From assembly GCA_963989245.1 (NCBI GenBank), contig OZ022340.1:40332982-40396981 (forward strand): 64,000 nt of DNA, read 5' to 3'. The translations under genes and the position numbers were made by a program. Within the stretch, counting starts at the first letter, position 1. Each line of letters begins with the position of its first letter. The notes below the pieces were generated by a model. It ran no database searches and had not been told where the DNA came from. It saw only the letters and a list, made by a program, of their open reading frames with translations. Origin of the DNA: Nansenia antarctica. Its lineage: Eukaryota; Chordata; Actinopteri; Argentiniformes; Microstomatidae. Positions 50,292-61,297 of this stretch are shown one piece after another.

Positions 50292-50741
50292 TTGGCTTGT
50301 GATAAACTGCCCCAGCAACCTCTACAAATAAGACCTAGTGCTATGATAATTAACACACACCCCTCTGACCAGCCTGGAGAGCATTGGCTGGCAGTTTATA
50401 TATTGGAGAGAGTTGGGTGTTTTTTTGACAGTTTTGGAAATGCTCCAAATCATTCAATATTTCCTAAATCGATTTATGACTTTTTAAACATGTCATGTGA
50501 TGAGATACATTTATCAGACAAACAAGTTCAGGATGTCACATCGGTCACATGTGGTGAACACTGTATCTACTTCTTAAATCACATGTGTAGAGGCATCACC
50601 TATGATATGTTGATATCTAAATATTCTTCTAATCTGTTTAAAAATGACACAATGGTAACACGTTTTGTGAAAAAGTTGCAACCGTGTGTGTGTGTTCATA
50701 ATGTGTTTAGTTGTGTTCAACATGTTCAGACAATTGTGTAA
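50292..50741 (+). CDS. ORF P copy R8, adenain-like fragment, (GT)6
   Basis: Same protein as P1. Confidence 0.68.
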   Translation: MACDKLPQQPLQIRPSAMIINTHPSDQPGEHWLAVYILERVGCFFDSFGNAPNHSIFPKSIYDFLNMSCDEIHLSDKQVQDVTSVTCGEHCIYFLNHMCRGITYDMLISKYSSNLFKNDTMVTRFVKKLQPCVCVHNVFSCVQHVQTIV

Positions 50742-50865
50742 GATTGTGCAAGTCAATAAAATGTTGGTCAAATAAATTATCAGAGTTCATGTATCATTAC
50801 AATCATTTTTATTTAGTCAAGCAAGGGGTTTTAGTCAAACAATAACATAGTCTGTGGTGGTAGCG

Positions 50866-51300
50866 ATGGTTGATAATGACTCTTTTACGGGCGACTATGG
50901 CAAGAACCCATTCAATTTTAAGAATTATAATCTAGAATATCTGGCAATATATGTTGACGGTGTCCAGTTCCCCACCAAACCATTACAACCGGACTTCCCT
51001 AATGGTTGCGTAACTCGTGAATTCTATCAACTGGTGTTATCAACAGGGAGACATTTAAAGAACAGTGCTATGGCCATTGATCGAAACGATTTCCTGAGAG
51101 GGTACACTCTTTATGCATTTAATCTGACACCTGACGAGGATAATAGTCAGCATCTATCATTGATCAAGAGTGGTAACATACGCCTGGAGACACGTTTCAG
51201 GAACCCGCTGCCTAATACCATCAATCTAATAATTTATGCGGTATATGATAGTATGATTGAAGTGTCCCATCGCAGACAGGTTTTAGTTGATTACTATTAA
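50866..51300 (+). CDS. ORF A copy B8
   Basis: Protein identical to A1. Confidence 0.68.
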   Translation: MVDNDSFTGDYGKNPFNFKNYNLEYLAIYVDGVQFPTKPLQPDFPNGCVTREFYQLVLSTGRHLKNSAMAIDRNDFLRGYTLYAFNLTPDEDNSQHLSLIKSGNIRLETRFRNPLPNTINLIIYAVYDSMIEVSHRRQVLVDYY

Positions 51301-51336
51301 GCATCATGAATACTGTGGAACTGACAGCCAGGTGTT

Positions 51337-51786
51337 TTGGCTTGTGATAAACTGCCCCAGCAACCTCTACAAATAAGACCTAGTGCTATGATAATTAACA
51401 CACACCCCTCTGACCAGCCTGGAGAGCATTGGCTGGCAGTTTATATATTGGAGAGAGTTGGGTGTTTTTTTGACAGTTTTGGAAATGCTCCAAATCATTC
51501 AATATTTCCTAAATCGATTTATGACTTTTTAAACATGTCATGTGATGAGATACATTTATCAGACAAACAAGTTCAGGATGTCACATCGGTCACATGTGGT
51601 GAACACTGTATCTACTTCTTAAATCACATGTGTAGAGGCATCACCTATGATATGTTGATATCTAAATATTCTTCTAATCTGTTTAAAAATGACACAATGG
51701 TAACACGTTTTGTGAAAAAGTTGCAACCGTGTGTGTGTGTTCATAATGTGTTTAGTTGTGTTCAACATGTTCAGACAATTGTGTAA
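51337..51786 (+). CDS. ORF P copy R9, adenain-like fragment, (GT)6
   Basis: Same protein as P1. Confidence 0.68.
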   Translation: MACDKLPQQPLQIRPSAMIINTHPSDQPGEHWLAVYILERVGCFFDSFGNAPNHSIFPKSIYDFLNMSCDEIHLSDKQVQDVTSVTCGEHCIYFLNHMCRGITYDMLISKYSSNLFKNDTMVTRFVKKLQPCVCVHNVFSCVQHVQTIV

Positions 51787-51910
51787 GATTGTGCAAGTCA
51801 ATAAAATGTTGGTCAAATAAATTATCAGAGTTCATGTATCATTACAATCATTTTTATTTAGTCAAGCAAGGGGTTTTAGTCAAACAATAACATAGTCTGT
51901 GGTGGTAGCG

Positions 51911-52345
51911 ATGGTTGATAATGACTCTTTTACGGGCGACTATGGCAAGAACCCATTCAATTTTAAGAATTATAATCTAGAATATCTGGCAATATATGTT
52001 GACGGTGTCCAGTTCCCCACCAAACCATTACAACCGGACTTCCCTAATGGTTGCGTAACTCGTGAATTCTATCAACTGGTGTTATCAACAGGGAGACATT
52101 TAAAGAACAGTGCTATGGCCATTGATCGAAACGATTTCCTGAGAGGGTACACTCTTTATGCATTTAATCTGACACCTGACGAGGATAATAGTCAGCATCT
52201 ATCATTGATCAAGAGTGGTAACATACGCCTGGAGACACGTTTCAGGAACCCGCTGCCTAATACCATCAATCTAATAATTTATGCGGTATATGATAGTATG
52301 ATTGAAGTGTCCCATCGCAGACAGGTTTTAGTTGATTACTATTAA
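51911..52345 (+). CDS. ORF A copy B9
   Basis: Protein identical to A1. Confidence 0.68.
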   Translation: MVDNDSFTGDYGKNPFNFKNYNLEYLAIYVDGVQFPTKPLQPDFPNGCVTREFYQLVLSTGRHLKNSAMAIDRNDFLRGYTLYAFNLTPDEDNSQHLSLIKSGNIRLETRFRNPLPNTINLIIYAVYDSMIEVSHRRQVLVDYY

Positions 52346-52381
52346 GCATCATGAATACTGTGGAACTGACAGCCAGGTGTT

Positions 52382-52825
52382 TTGGCTTGTGATAAACTGC
52401 CCCAGCAACCTCTACAAATAAGACCTAGTGCTATGATAATTAACACACACCCCTCTGACCAGCCTGGAGAGCATTGGCTGGCAGTTTATATATTGGAGAG
52501 AGTTGGGTGTTTTTTTGACAGTTTTGGAAATGCTCCAAATCATTCAATATTTCCTAAATCGATTTATGACTTTTTAAACATGTCATGTGATGAGATACAT
52601 TTATCAGACAAACCGAATGTCACATCGGTCACATGTGGTGAACACTGTATCTACTTCTTAAATCACATGTGTAGAGGCATCACCTATGATATGTTGATAT
52701 CTAAATATTCTTCTAATCTGTTTAAAAATGACACAATGGTAACACGTTTTGTGAAAAAGTTGCAACCGTGTGTGTGTGTTCATAATGTGTTTAGTTGTGT
52801 TCAACATGTTCAGACAATTGTGTAA
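52382..52825 (+). CDS. ORF P copy R10, protease fragment lacking oxyanion Gln (Pro-Asn form)
   Basis: As R5. Confidence 0.68.
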   Translation: MACDKLPQQPLQIRPSAMIINTHPSDQPGEHWLAVYILERVGCFFDSFGNAPNHSIFPKSIYDFLNMSCDEIHLSDKPNVTSVTCGEHCIYFLNHMCRGITYDMLISKYSSNLFKNDTMVTRFVKKLQPCVCVHNVFSCVQHVQTIV

Positions 52826-52949
52826 GATTGTGCAAGTCAATAAAATGTTGGTCAAATAAATTATCAGAGTTCATGTATCATTACAATCATTTTTATTTAG
52901 TCAAGCAAGGGGTTTTAGTCAAACAATAACATAGTCTGTGGTGGTAGCG

Positions 52950-53384
52950 ATGGTTGATAATGACTCTTTTACGGGCGACTATGGCAAGAACCCATTCAAT
53001 TTTAAGAATTATAATCTAGAATATCTGGCAATATATGTTGACGGTGTCCAGTTCCCCACCAAACCATTACAACCGGACTTCCCTAATGGTTGCGTAACTC
53101 GTGAATTCTATCAACTGGTGTTATCAACAGGGAGACATTTAAAGAACAGTGCTATGGCCATTGATCGAAACGATTTCCTGAGAGGGTACACTCTTTATGC
53201 ATTTAATCTGACACCTGACGAGGATAATAGTCAGCATCTATCATTGATCAAGAGTGGTAACATACGCCTGGAGACACGTTTCAGGAACCCGCTGCCTAAT
53301 ACCATCAATCTAATAATTTATGCGGTATATGATAGTATGATTGAAGTGTCCCATCGCAGACAGGTTTTAGTTGATTACTATTAA
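52950..53384 (+). CDS. ORF A copy B10
   Basis: Protein identical to A1. Confidence 0.68.
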   Translation: MVDNDSFTGDYGKNPFNFKNYNLEYLAIYVDGVQFPTKPLQPDFPNGCVTREFYQLVLSTGRHLKNSAMAIDRNDFLRGYTLYAFNLTPDEDNSQHLSLIKSGNIRLETRFRNPLPNTINLIIYAVYDSMIEVSHRRQVLVDYY

Positions 53385-53420
53385 GCATCATGAATACTGT
53401 GGAACTGACAGCCAGGTGTT

Positions 53421-53870
53421 TTGGCTTGTGATAAACTGCCCCAGCAACCTCTACAAATAAGACCTAGTGCTATGATAATTAACACACACCCCTCTGACCA
53501 GCCTGGAGAGCATTGGCTGGCAGTTTATATATTGGAGAGAGTTGGGTGTTTTTTTGACAGTTTTGGAAATGCTCCAAATCATTCAATATTTCCTAAATCG
53601 ATTTATGACTTTTTAAACATGTCATGTGATGAGATACATTTATCAGACAAACAAGTTCAGGATGTCACATCGGTCACATGTGGTGAACACTGTATCTACT
53701 TCTTAAATCACATGTGTAGAGGCATCACCTATGATATGTTGATATCTAAATATTCTTCTAATCTGTTTAAAAATGACACAATGGTAACACGTTTTGTGAA
53801 AAAGTTGCAACCGTGTGTGTGTGTTCATAATGTGTTTAGTTGTGTTCAACATGTTCAGACAATTGTGTAA
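53421..53870 (+). CDS. ORF P copy R11, adenain-like fragment, (GT)6
   Basis: Same protein as P1. Confidence 0.68.
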   Translation: MACDKLPQQPLQIRPSAMIINTHPSDQPGEHWLAVYILERVGCFFDSFGNAPNHSIFPKSIYDFLNMSCDEIHLSDKQVQDVTSVTCGEHCIYFLNHMCRGITYDMLISKYSSNLFKNDTMVTRFVKKLQPCVCVHNVFSCVQHVQTIV

Positions 53871-53994
53871 GATTGTGCAAGTCAATAAAATGTTGGTCAA
53901 ATAAATTATCAGAGTTCATGTATCATTACAATCATTTTTATTTAGTCAAGCAAGGGGTTTTAGTCAAACAATAACATAGTCTGTGGTGGTAGCG

Positions 53995-54429
53995 ATGGTT
54001 GATAATGACTCTTTTACGGGCGACTATGGCAAGAACCCATTCAATTTTAAGAATTATAATCTAGAATATCTGGCAATATATGTTGACGGTGTCCAGTTCC
54101 CCACCAAACCATTACAACCGGACTTCCCTAATGGTTGCGTAACTCGTGAATTCTATCAACTGGTGTTATCAACAGGGAGACATTTAAAGAACAGTGCTAT
54201 GGCCATTGATCGAAACGATTTCCTGAGAGGGTACACTCTTTATGCATTTAATCTGACACCTGACGAGGATAATAGTCAGCATCTATCATTGATCAAGAGT
54301 GGTAACATACGCCTGGAGACACGTTTCAGGAACCCGCTGCCTAATACCATCAATCTAATAATTTATGCGGTATATGATAGTATGATTGAAGTGTCCCATC
54401 GCAGACAGGTTTTAGTTGATTACTATTAA
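53995..54429 (+). CDS. ORF A copy B11
   Basis: Protein identical to A1. Confidence 0.68.
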   Translation: MVDNDSFTGDYGKNPFNFKNYNLEYLAIYVDGVQFPTKPLQPDFPNGCVTREFYQLVLSTGRHLKNSAMAIDRNDFLRGYTLYAFNLTPDEDNSQHLSLIKSGNIRLETRFRNPLPNTINLIIYAVYDSMIEVSHRRQVLVDYY

Positions 54430-54465
54430 GCATCATGAATACTGTGGAACTGACAGCCAGGTGTT

Positions 54466-54909
54466 TTGGCTTGTGATAAACTGCCCCAGCAACCTCTACA
54501 AATAAGACCTAGTGCTATGATAATTAACACACACCCCTCTGACCAGCCTGGAGAGCATTGGCTGGCAGTTTATATATTGGAGAGAGTTGGGTGTTTTTTT
54601 GACAGTTTTGGAAATGCTCCAAATCATTCAATATTTCCTAAATCGATTTATGACTTTTTAAACATGTCATGTGATGAGATACATTTATCAGACAAACCGA
54701 ATGTCACATCGGTCACATGTGGTGAACACTGTATCTACTTCTTAAATCACATGTGTAGAGGCATCACCTATGATATGTTGATATCTAAATATTCTTCTAA
54801 TCTGTTTAAAAATGACACAATGGTAACACGTTTTGTGAAAAAGTTGCAACCGTGTGTGTGTGTTCATAATGTGTTTAGTTGTGTTCAACATGTTCAGACA
54901 ATTGTGTAA
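54466..54909 (+). CDS. ORF P copy R12, protease fragment lacking oxyanion Gln (Pro-Asn form)
   Basis: As R5. Confidence 0.68.
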   Translation: MACDKLPQQPLQIRPSAMIINTHPSDQPGEHWLAVYILERVGCFFDSFGNAPNHSIFPKSIYDFLNMSCDEIHLSDKPNVTSVTCGEHCIYFLNHMCRGITYDMLISKYSSNLFKNDTMVTRFVKKLQPCVCVHNVFSCVQHVQTIV

Positions 54910-55033
54910 GATTGTGCAAGTCAATAAAATGTTGGTCAAATAAATTATCAGAGTTCATGTATCATTACAATCATTTTTATTTAGTCAAGCAAGGGGTTTT
55001 AGTCAAACAATAACATAGTCTGTGGTGGTAGCG

Positions 55034-55468
55034 ATGGTTGATAATGACTCTTTTACGGGCGACTATGGCAAGAACCCATTCAATTTTAAGAATTATAATC
55101 TAGAATATCTGGCAATATATGTTGACGGTGTCCAGTTCCCCACCAAACCATTACAACCGGACTTCCCTAATGGTTGCGTAACTCGTGAATTCTATCAACT
55201 GGTGTTATCAACAGGGAGACATTTAAAGAACAGTGCTATGGCCATTGATCGAAACGATTTCCTGAGAGGGTACACTCTTTATGCATTTAATCTGACACCT
55301 GACGAGGATAATAGTCAGCATCTATCATTGATCAAGAGTGGTAACATACGCCTGGAGACACGTTTCAGGAACCCGCTGCCTAATACCATCAATCTAATAA
55401 TTTATGCGGTATATGATAGTATGATTGAAGTGTCCCATCGCAGACAGGTTTTAGTTGATTACTATTAA
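55034..55468 (+). CDS. ORF A copy B12
   Basis: Protein identical to A1. Confidence 0.68.
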   Translation: MVDNDSFTGDYGKNPFNFKNYNLEYLAIYVDGVQFPTKPLQPDFPNGCVTREFYQLVLSTGRHLKNSAMAIDRNDFLRGYTLYAFNLTPDEDNSQHLSLIKSGNIRLETRFRNPLPNTINLIIYAVYDSMIEVSHRRQVLVDYY

Positions 55469-55504
55469 GCATCATGAATACTGTGGAACTGACAGCCAGG
55501 TGTT

Positions 55505-55954
55505 TTGGCTTGTGATAAACTGCCCCAGCAACCTCTACAAATAAGACCTAGTGCTATGATAATTAACACACACCCCTCTGACCAGCCTGGAGAGCATTGG
55601 CTGGCAGTTTATATATTGGAGAGAGTTGGGTGTTTTTTTGACAGTTTTGGAAATGCTCCAAATCATTCAATATTTCCTAAATCGATTTATGACTTTTTAA
55701 ACATGTCATGTGATGAGATACATTTATCAGACAAACAAGTTCAGGATGTCACATCGGTCACATGTGGTGAACACTGTATCTACTTCTTAAATCACATGTG
55801 TAGAGGCATCACCTATGATATGTTGATATCTAAATATTCTTCTAATCTGTTTAAAAATGACACAATGGTAACACGTTTTGTGAAAAAGTTGCAACCGTGT
55901 GTGTGTGTTCATAATGTGTTTAGTTGTGTTCAACATGTTCAGACAATTGTGTAA
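55505..55954 (+). CDS. ORF P copy R13, adenain-like fragment, (GT)6
   Basis: Same protein as P1. Confidence 0.68.
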   Translation: MACDKLPQQPLQIRPSAMIINTHPSDQPGEHWLAVYILERVGCFFDSFGNAPNHSIFPKSIYDFLNMSCDEIHLSDKQVQDVTSVTCGEHCIYFLNHMCRGITYDMLISKYSSNLFKNDTMVTRFVKKLQPCVCVHNVFSCVQHVQTIV

Positions 55955-56078
55955 GATTGTGCAAGTCAATAAAATGTTGGTCAAATAAATTATCAGAGTT
56001 CATGTATCATTACAATCATTTTTATTTAGTCAAGCAAGGGGTTTTAGTCAAACAATAACATAGTCTGTGGTGGTAGCG

Positions 56079-56513
56079 ATGGTTGATAATGACTCTTTTA
56101 CGGGCGACTATGGCAAGAACCCATTCAATTTTAAGAATTATAATCTAGAATATCTGGCAATATATGTTGACGGTGTCCAGTTCCCCACCAAACCATTACA
56201 ACCGGACTTCCCTAATGGTTGCGTAACTCGTGAATTCTATCAACTGGTGTTATCAACAGGGAGACATTTAAAGAACAGTGCTATGGCCATTGATCGAAAC
56301 GATTTCCTGAGAGGGTACACTCTTTATGCATTTAATCTGACACCTGACGAGGATAATAGTCAGCATCTATCATTGATCAAGAGTGGTAACATACGCCTGG
56401 AGACACGTTTCAGGAACCCGCTGCCTAATACCATCAATCTAATAATTTATGCGGTATATGATAGTATGATTGAAGTGTCCCATCGCAGACAGGTTTTAGT
56501 TGATTACTATTAA
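56079..56513 (+). CDS. ORF A copy B13
   Basis: Protein identical to A1. Confidence 0.68.
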   Translation: MVDNDSFTGDYGKNPFNFKNYNLEYLAIYVDGVQFPTKPLQPDFPNGCVTREFYQLVLSTGRHLKNSAMAIDRNDFLRGYTLYAFNLTPDEDNSQHLSLIKSGNIRLETRFRNPLPNTINLIIYAVYDSMIEVSHRRQVLVDYY

Positions 56514-56549
56514 GCATCATGAATACTGTGGAACTGACAGCCAGGTGTT

Positions 56550-56999
56550 TTGGCTTGTGATAAACTGCCCCAGCAACCTCTACAAATAAGACCTAGTGCT
56601 ATGATAATTAACACACACCCCTCTGACCAGCCTGGAGAGCATTGGCTGGCAGTTTATATATTGGAGAGAGTTGGGTGTTTTTTTGACAGTTTTGGAAATG
56701 CTCCAAATCATTCAATATTTCCTAAATCGATTTATGACTTTTTAAACATGTCATGTGATGAGACACATTTATCAGACAAACAAGTTCAGGATGTCACATC
56801 GGTCACATGTGGTGAACACTGTATCTACTTCTTAAATCACATGTGTAGAGGCATCACCTATGATATGTTGATATCTAAATATTCTTCTAATCTGTTTAAA
56901 AATGACACAATGGTAACACGTTTTGTGAAAAAGTTGCAACCGTGTGTGTGTGTTCATAATGTGTTTAGTTGTGTTCAACATGTTCAGACAATTGTGTAA
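56550..56999 (+). CDS. ORF P copy R14, adenain-like fragment, (GT)6, Ile72Thr
   Basis: Ile72Thr plus the CAATAAT spacer variant, both shared only with the adjacent R15 in this array. Confidence 0.68.
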   Translation: MACDKLPQQPLQIRPSAMIINTHPSDQPGEHWLAVYILERVGCFFDSFGNAPNHSIFPKSIYDFLNMSCDETHLSDKQVQDVTSVTCGEHCIYFLNHMCRGITYDMLISKYSSNLFKNDTMVTRFVKKLQPCVCVHNVFSCVQHVQTIV

Positions 57000-57123
57000 G
57001 ATTGTGCAAGTCAATAAAATGTTGGTCAAATAAATTATCAGAGTTCATGTATCATTACAATAATTTTTATTTAGTCAAGCAAGGGGTTTTAGTCAAACAA
57101 TAACATAGTCTGTGGTGGTAGCG

Positions 57124-57558
57124 ATGGTTGATAATGACTCTTTTACGGGCGACTATGGCAAGAACCCATTCAATTTTAAGAATTATAATCTAGAATATCT
57201 GGCAATATATGTTGACGGTGTCCAGTTCCCCACCAAACCATTACAACCGGACTTCCCTAATGGTTGCGTAACTCGTGAATTCTATCAACTGGTGTTATCA
57301 ACAGGGAGACATTTAAAGAACAGTGCTATGGCCATTGATCGAAACGATTTCCTGAGAGGGTACACTCTTTATGCATTTAATCTGACACCTGACGAGGATA
57401 ATAGTCAGCATCTATCATTGATCAAGAGTGGTAACATACGCCTGGAGACACGTTTCAGGAACCCGCTGCCTAATACCATCAATCTAATAATTTATGCGGT
57501 ATATGATAGTATGATTGAAGTGTCCCATCGCAGACAGGTTTTAGTTGATTACTATTAA
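57124..57558 (+). CDS. ORF A copy B14
   Basis: Protein identical to A1. Confidence 0.68.
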   Translation: MVDNDSFTGDYGKNPFNFKNYNLEYLAIYVDGVQFPTKPLQPDFPNGCVTREFYQLVLSTGRHLKNSAMAIDRNDFLRGYTLYAFNLTPDEDNSQHLSLIKSGNIRLETRFRNPLPNTINLIIYAVYDSMIEVSHRRQVLVDYY

Positions 57559-57594
57559 GCATCATGAATACTGTGGAACTGACAGCCAGGTGTT

Positions 57595-58044
57595 TTGGCT
57601 TGTGATAAACTGCCCCAGCAACCTCTACAAATAAGACCTAGTGCTATGATAATTAACACACACCCCTCTGACCAGCCTGGAGAGCATTGGCTGGCAGTTT
57701 ATATATTGGAGAGAGTTGGGTGTTTTTTTGACAGTTTTGGAAATGCTCCAAATCATTCAATATTTCCTAAATCGATTTATGACTTTTTAAACATGTCATG
57801 TGATGAGACACATTTATCAGACAAACAAGTTCAGGATGTCACATCGGTCACATGTGGTGAACACTGTATCTACTTCTTAAATCACATGTGTAGAGGCATC
57901 ACCTATGATATGTTGATATCTAAATATTCTTCTAATCTGTTTAAAAATGACACAATGGTAACACGTTTTGTGAAAAAGTTGCAACCGTGTGTGTGTGTTC
58001 ATAATGTGTTTAGTTGTGTTCAACATGTTCAGACAATTGTGTAA
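57595..58044 (+). CDS. ORF P copy R15, adenain-like fragment, (GT)6, Ile72Thr
   Basis: Same as R14. Confidence 0.68.
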   Translation: MACDKLPQQPLQIRPSAMIINTHPSDQPGEHWLAVYILERVGCFFDSFGNAPNHSIFPKSIYDFLNMSCDETHLSDKQVQDVTSVTCGEHCIYFLNHMCRGITYDMLISKYSSNLFKNDTMVTRFVKKLQPCVCVHNVFSCVQHVQTIV

Positions 58045-58168
58045 GATTGTGCAAGTCAATAAAATGTTGGTCAAATAAATTATCAGAGTTCATGTATCAT
58101 TACAATAATTTTTATTTAGTCAAGCAAGGGGTTTTAGTCAAACAATAACATAGTCTGTGGTGGTAGCG

Positions 58169-58603
58169 ATGGTTGATAATGACTCTTTTACGGGCGACTA
58201 TGGCAAGAACCCATTCAATTTTAAGAATTATAATCTAGAATATCTGGCAATATATGTTGACGGTGTCCAGTTCCCCACCAAACCATTACAACCGGACTTC
58301 CCTAATGGTTGCGTAACTCGTGAATTCTATCAACTGGTGTTATCAACAGGGAGACATTTAAAGAACAGTGCTATGGCCATTGATCGAAACGATTTCCTGA
58401 GAGGGTACACTCTTTATGCATTTAATCTGACACCTGACGAGGATAATAGTCAGCATCTATCATTGATCAAGAGTGGTAACATACGCCTGGAGACACGTTT
58501 CAGGAACCCGCTGCCTAATACCATCAATCTAATAATTTATGCGGTATATGATAGTATGATTGAAGTGTCCCATCGCAGACAGGTTTTAGTTGATTACTAT
58601 TAA
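58169..58603 (+). CDS. ORF A copy B15
   Basis: Protein identical to A1. Confidence 0.68.
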   Translation: MVDNDSFTGDYGKNPFNFKNYNLEYLAIYVDGVQFPTKPLQPDFPNGCVTREFYQLVLSTGRHLKNSAMAIDRNDFLRGYTLYAFNLTPDEDNSQHLSLIKSGNIRLETRFRNPLPNTINLIIYAVYDSMIEVSHRRQVLVDYY

Positions 58604-58639
58604 GCATCATGAATACTGTGGAACTGACAGCCAGGTGTT

Positions 58640-59089
58640 TTGGCTTGTGATAAACTGCCCCAGCAACCTCTACAAATAAGACCTAGTGCTATGATAATTA
58701 ACACACACCCCTCTGACCAGCCTGGAGAGCATTGGCTGGCAGTTTATATATTGGAGAGAGTTGGGTGTTTTTTTGACAGTTTTGGAAATGCTCCAAATCA
58801 TTCAATATTTCCTAAATCGATTTATGACTTTTTAAACATGTCATGTGATGAGATACATTTATCAGACAAACAAGTTCAGGATGTCACATCGGTCACATGT
58901 GGTGAACACTGTATCTACTTCTTAAATCACATGTGTAGAGGCATCACCTATGATATGTTGATATCTAAATATTCTTCTAATCTGTTTAAAAATGACACAA
59001 TGGTAACACGTTTTGTGAAAAAGTTGCAACCGTGTGTGTGTGTTCATAATGTGTTTAGTTGTGTTCAACATGTTCAGACAATTGTGTAA
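58640..59089 (+). CDS. ORF P copy R16, adenain-like fragment, (GT)6
   Basis: Same protein as P1. Confidence 0.68.
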   Translation: MACDKLPQQPLQIRPSAMIINTHPSDQPGEHWLAVYILERVGCFFDSFGNAPNHSIFPKSIYDFLNMSCDEIHLSDKQVQDVTSVTCGEHCIYFLNHMCRGITYDMLISKYSSNLFKNDTMVTRFVKKLQPCVCVHNVFSCVQHVQTIV

Positions 59090-59213
59090 GATTGTGCAAG
59101 TCAATAAAATGTTGGTCAAATAAATTATCAGAGTTCATGTATCATTACAATCATTTTTATTTAGTCAAGCAAGGGGTTTTAGTCAAACAATAACATAGTC
59201 TGTGGTGGTAGCG

Positions 59214-59648
59214 ATGGTTGATAATGACTCTTTTACGGGCGACTATGGCAAGAACCCATTCAATTTTAAGAATTATAATCTAGAATATCTGGCAATATAT
59301 GTTGACGGTGTCCAGTTCCCCACCAAACCATTACAACCGGACTTCCCTAATGGTTGCGTAACTCGTGAATTCTATCAACTGGTGTTATCAACAGGGAGAC
59401 ATTTAAAGAACAGTGCTATGGCCATTGATCGAAACGATTTCCTGAGAGGGTACACTCTTTATGCATTTAATCTGACACCTGACGAGGATAATAGTCAGCA
59501 TCTATCATTGATCAAGAGTGGTAACATACGCCTGGAGACACGTTTCAGGAACCCGCTGCCTAATACCATCAATCTAATAATTTATGCGGTATATGATAGT
59601 ATGATTGAAGTGTCCCATCGCAGACAGGTTTTAGTTGATTACTATTAA
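59214..59648 (+). CDS. ORF A copy B16
   Basis: Protein identical to A1. Confidence 0.68.
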   Translation: MVDNDSFTGDYGKNPFNFKNYNLEYLAIYVDGVQFPTKPLQPDFPNGCVTREFYQLVLSTGRHLKNSAMAIDRNDFLRGYTLYAFNLTPDEDNSQHLSLIKSGNIRLETRFRNPLPNTINLIIYAVYDSMIEVSHRRQVLVDYY

Positions 59649-59684
59649 GCATCATGAATACTGTGGAACTGACAGCCAGGTGTT

Positions 59685-60128
59685 TTGGCTTGTGATAAAC
59701 TGCCCCAGCAACCTCTACAAATAAGACCTAGTGCTATGATAATTAACACACACCCCTCTGACCAGCCTGGAGAGCATTGGCTGGCAGTTTATATATTGGA
59801 GAGAGTTGGGTGTTTTTTTGACAGTTTTGGAAATGCTCCAAATCATTCAATATTTCCTAAATCGATTTATGACTTTTTAAACATGTCATGTGATGAGATA
59901 CATTTATCAGACAAACCGGATGTCACATCGGTCACATGTGGTGAACACTGTATCTACTTCTTAAATCACATGTGTAGAGGCATCACCTATGATATGTTGA
60001 TATCTAAATATTCTTCTAATCTGTTTAAAAATGACACAATGGTAACACGTTTTGTGAAAAAGTTGCAACCGTGTGTGTGTGTTCATAATGTGTTTAGTTG
60101 TGTTCAACATGTTCAGACAATTGTGTAA
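59685..60128 (+). CDS. ORF P copy R17, protease fragment lacking oxyanion Gln (Pro-Asp form)
   Basis: Same 6-bp loss as R5, but Asp81 is retained (Pro-Asp instead of Pro-Asn), which probably represents the state before the Asn change. Shared only with R20. Confidence 0.68.
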   Translation: MACDKLPQQPLQIRPSAMIINTHPSDQPGEHWLAVYILERVGCFFDSFGNAPNHSIFPKSIYDFLNMSCDEIHLSDKPDVTSVTCGEHCIYFLNHMCRGITYDMLISKYSSNLFKNDTMVTRFVKKLQPCVCVHNVFSCVQHVQTIV

Positions 60129-60252
60129 GATTGTGCAAGTCAATAAAATGTTGGTCAAATAAATTATCAGAGTTCATGTATCATTACAATCATTTTTATT
60201 TAGTCAAGCAAGGGGTTTTAGTCAAACAATAACATAGTCTGTGGTGGTAGCG

Positions 60253-60687
60253 ATGGTTGATAATGACTATTTTACGGGCGACTATGGCAAGAACCCATTC
60301 AATTTTAAGAATTATAATCTAGAATATCTGGCAATATATGTTGACGGTGTCCAGTTCCCCACCAAACCAATACAACCGGACTTCCCTAATGGTTGCGTAA
60401 CTCGTGAATTCTATCAACTGGTGTTATCAACAGGGAGACATTTAAAGAACAGTGCTATGGCCATTGATCGAAACGATTTCCTGAGAGGGTACACTCTTTA
60501 TGCATTTAATCTGACACCTGACGAGGATAATAGTCAGCATCTATCATTGATCAAGAGTGGTAACATACGCCTGGAGACACGTTTCAGGAACCCGCTGCCT
60601 AATACCATCAATCTAATAATTTATGCGGTATATGATAGTATGATTGAAGTGTCCCATCGCAGACAGGTTTTAGTTGATTACTATTAA
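60253..60687 (+). CDS. ORF A copy B17, Ser6Tyr and Leu40Ile
   Basis: Two amino-acid changes found elsewhere only in B20, each time following a Pro-Asp protease copy. Confidence 0.68.
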   Translation: MVDNDYFTGDYGKNPFNFKNYNLEYLAIYVDGVQFPTKPIQPDFPNGCVTREFYQLVLSTGRHLKNSAMAIDRNDFLRGYTLYAFNLTPDEDNSQHLSLIKSGNIRLETRFRNPLPNTINLIIYAVYDSMIEVSHRRQVLVDYY

Positions 60688-60723
60688 GCATCATGAATAC
60701 TGTGGAACTGACAGCCAGGTGTT

Positions 60724-61173
60724 TTGGCTTGTGATAAACTGCCCCAGCAACCTCTACAAATAAGACCTAGTGCTATGATAATTAACACACACCCCTCTGA
60801 CCAGCCTGGAGAGCATTGGCTGGCAGTTTATATATTGGAGAGAGTTGGGTGTTTTTTTGACAGTTTTGGAAATGCTCCAAATCATTCAATATTTCCTAAA
60901 TCGATTTATGACTTTTTAAACATGTCATGTGATGAGATACATTTATCAGACAAACAAGTTCAGGATGTCACATCGGTCACATGTGGTGAACACTGTATCT
61001 ACTTCTTAAATCACATGTGTAGAGGCATCACCTATGATATGTTGATATCTAAATATTCTTCTAATCTGTTTAAAAATGACACAATGGTAACACGTTTTGT
61101 GAAAAAGTTGCAACCGTGTGTGTGTGTTCATAATGTGTTTAGTTGTGTTCAACATGTTCAGACAATTGTGTAA
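60724..61173 (+). CDS. ORF P copy R18, adenain-like fragment, (GT)6
   Basis: Same protein as P1. Confidence 0.68.
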   Translation: MACDKLPQQPLQIRPSAMIINTHPSDQPGEHWLAVYILERVGCFFDSFGNAPNHSIFPKSIYDFLNMSCDEIHLSDKQVQDVTSVTCGEHCIYFLNHMCRGITYDMLISKYSSNLFKNDTMVTRFVKKLQPCVCVHNVFSCVQHVQTIV

Positions 61174-61297
61174 GATTGTGCAAGTCAATAAAATGTTGGT
61201 CAAATAAATTATCAGAGTTCATGTATCATTACAATCATTTTTATTTAGTCAAGCAAGGGGTTTTAGTCAAACAATAACATAGTCTGTGGTGGTAGCG

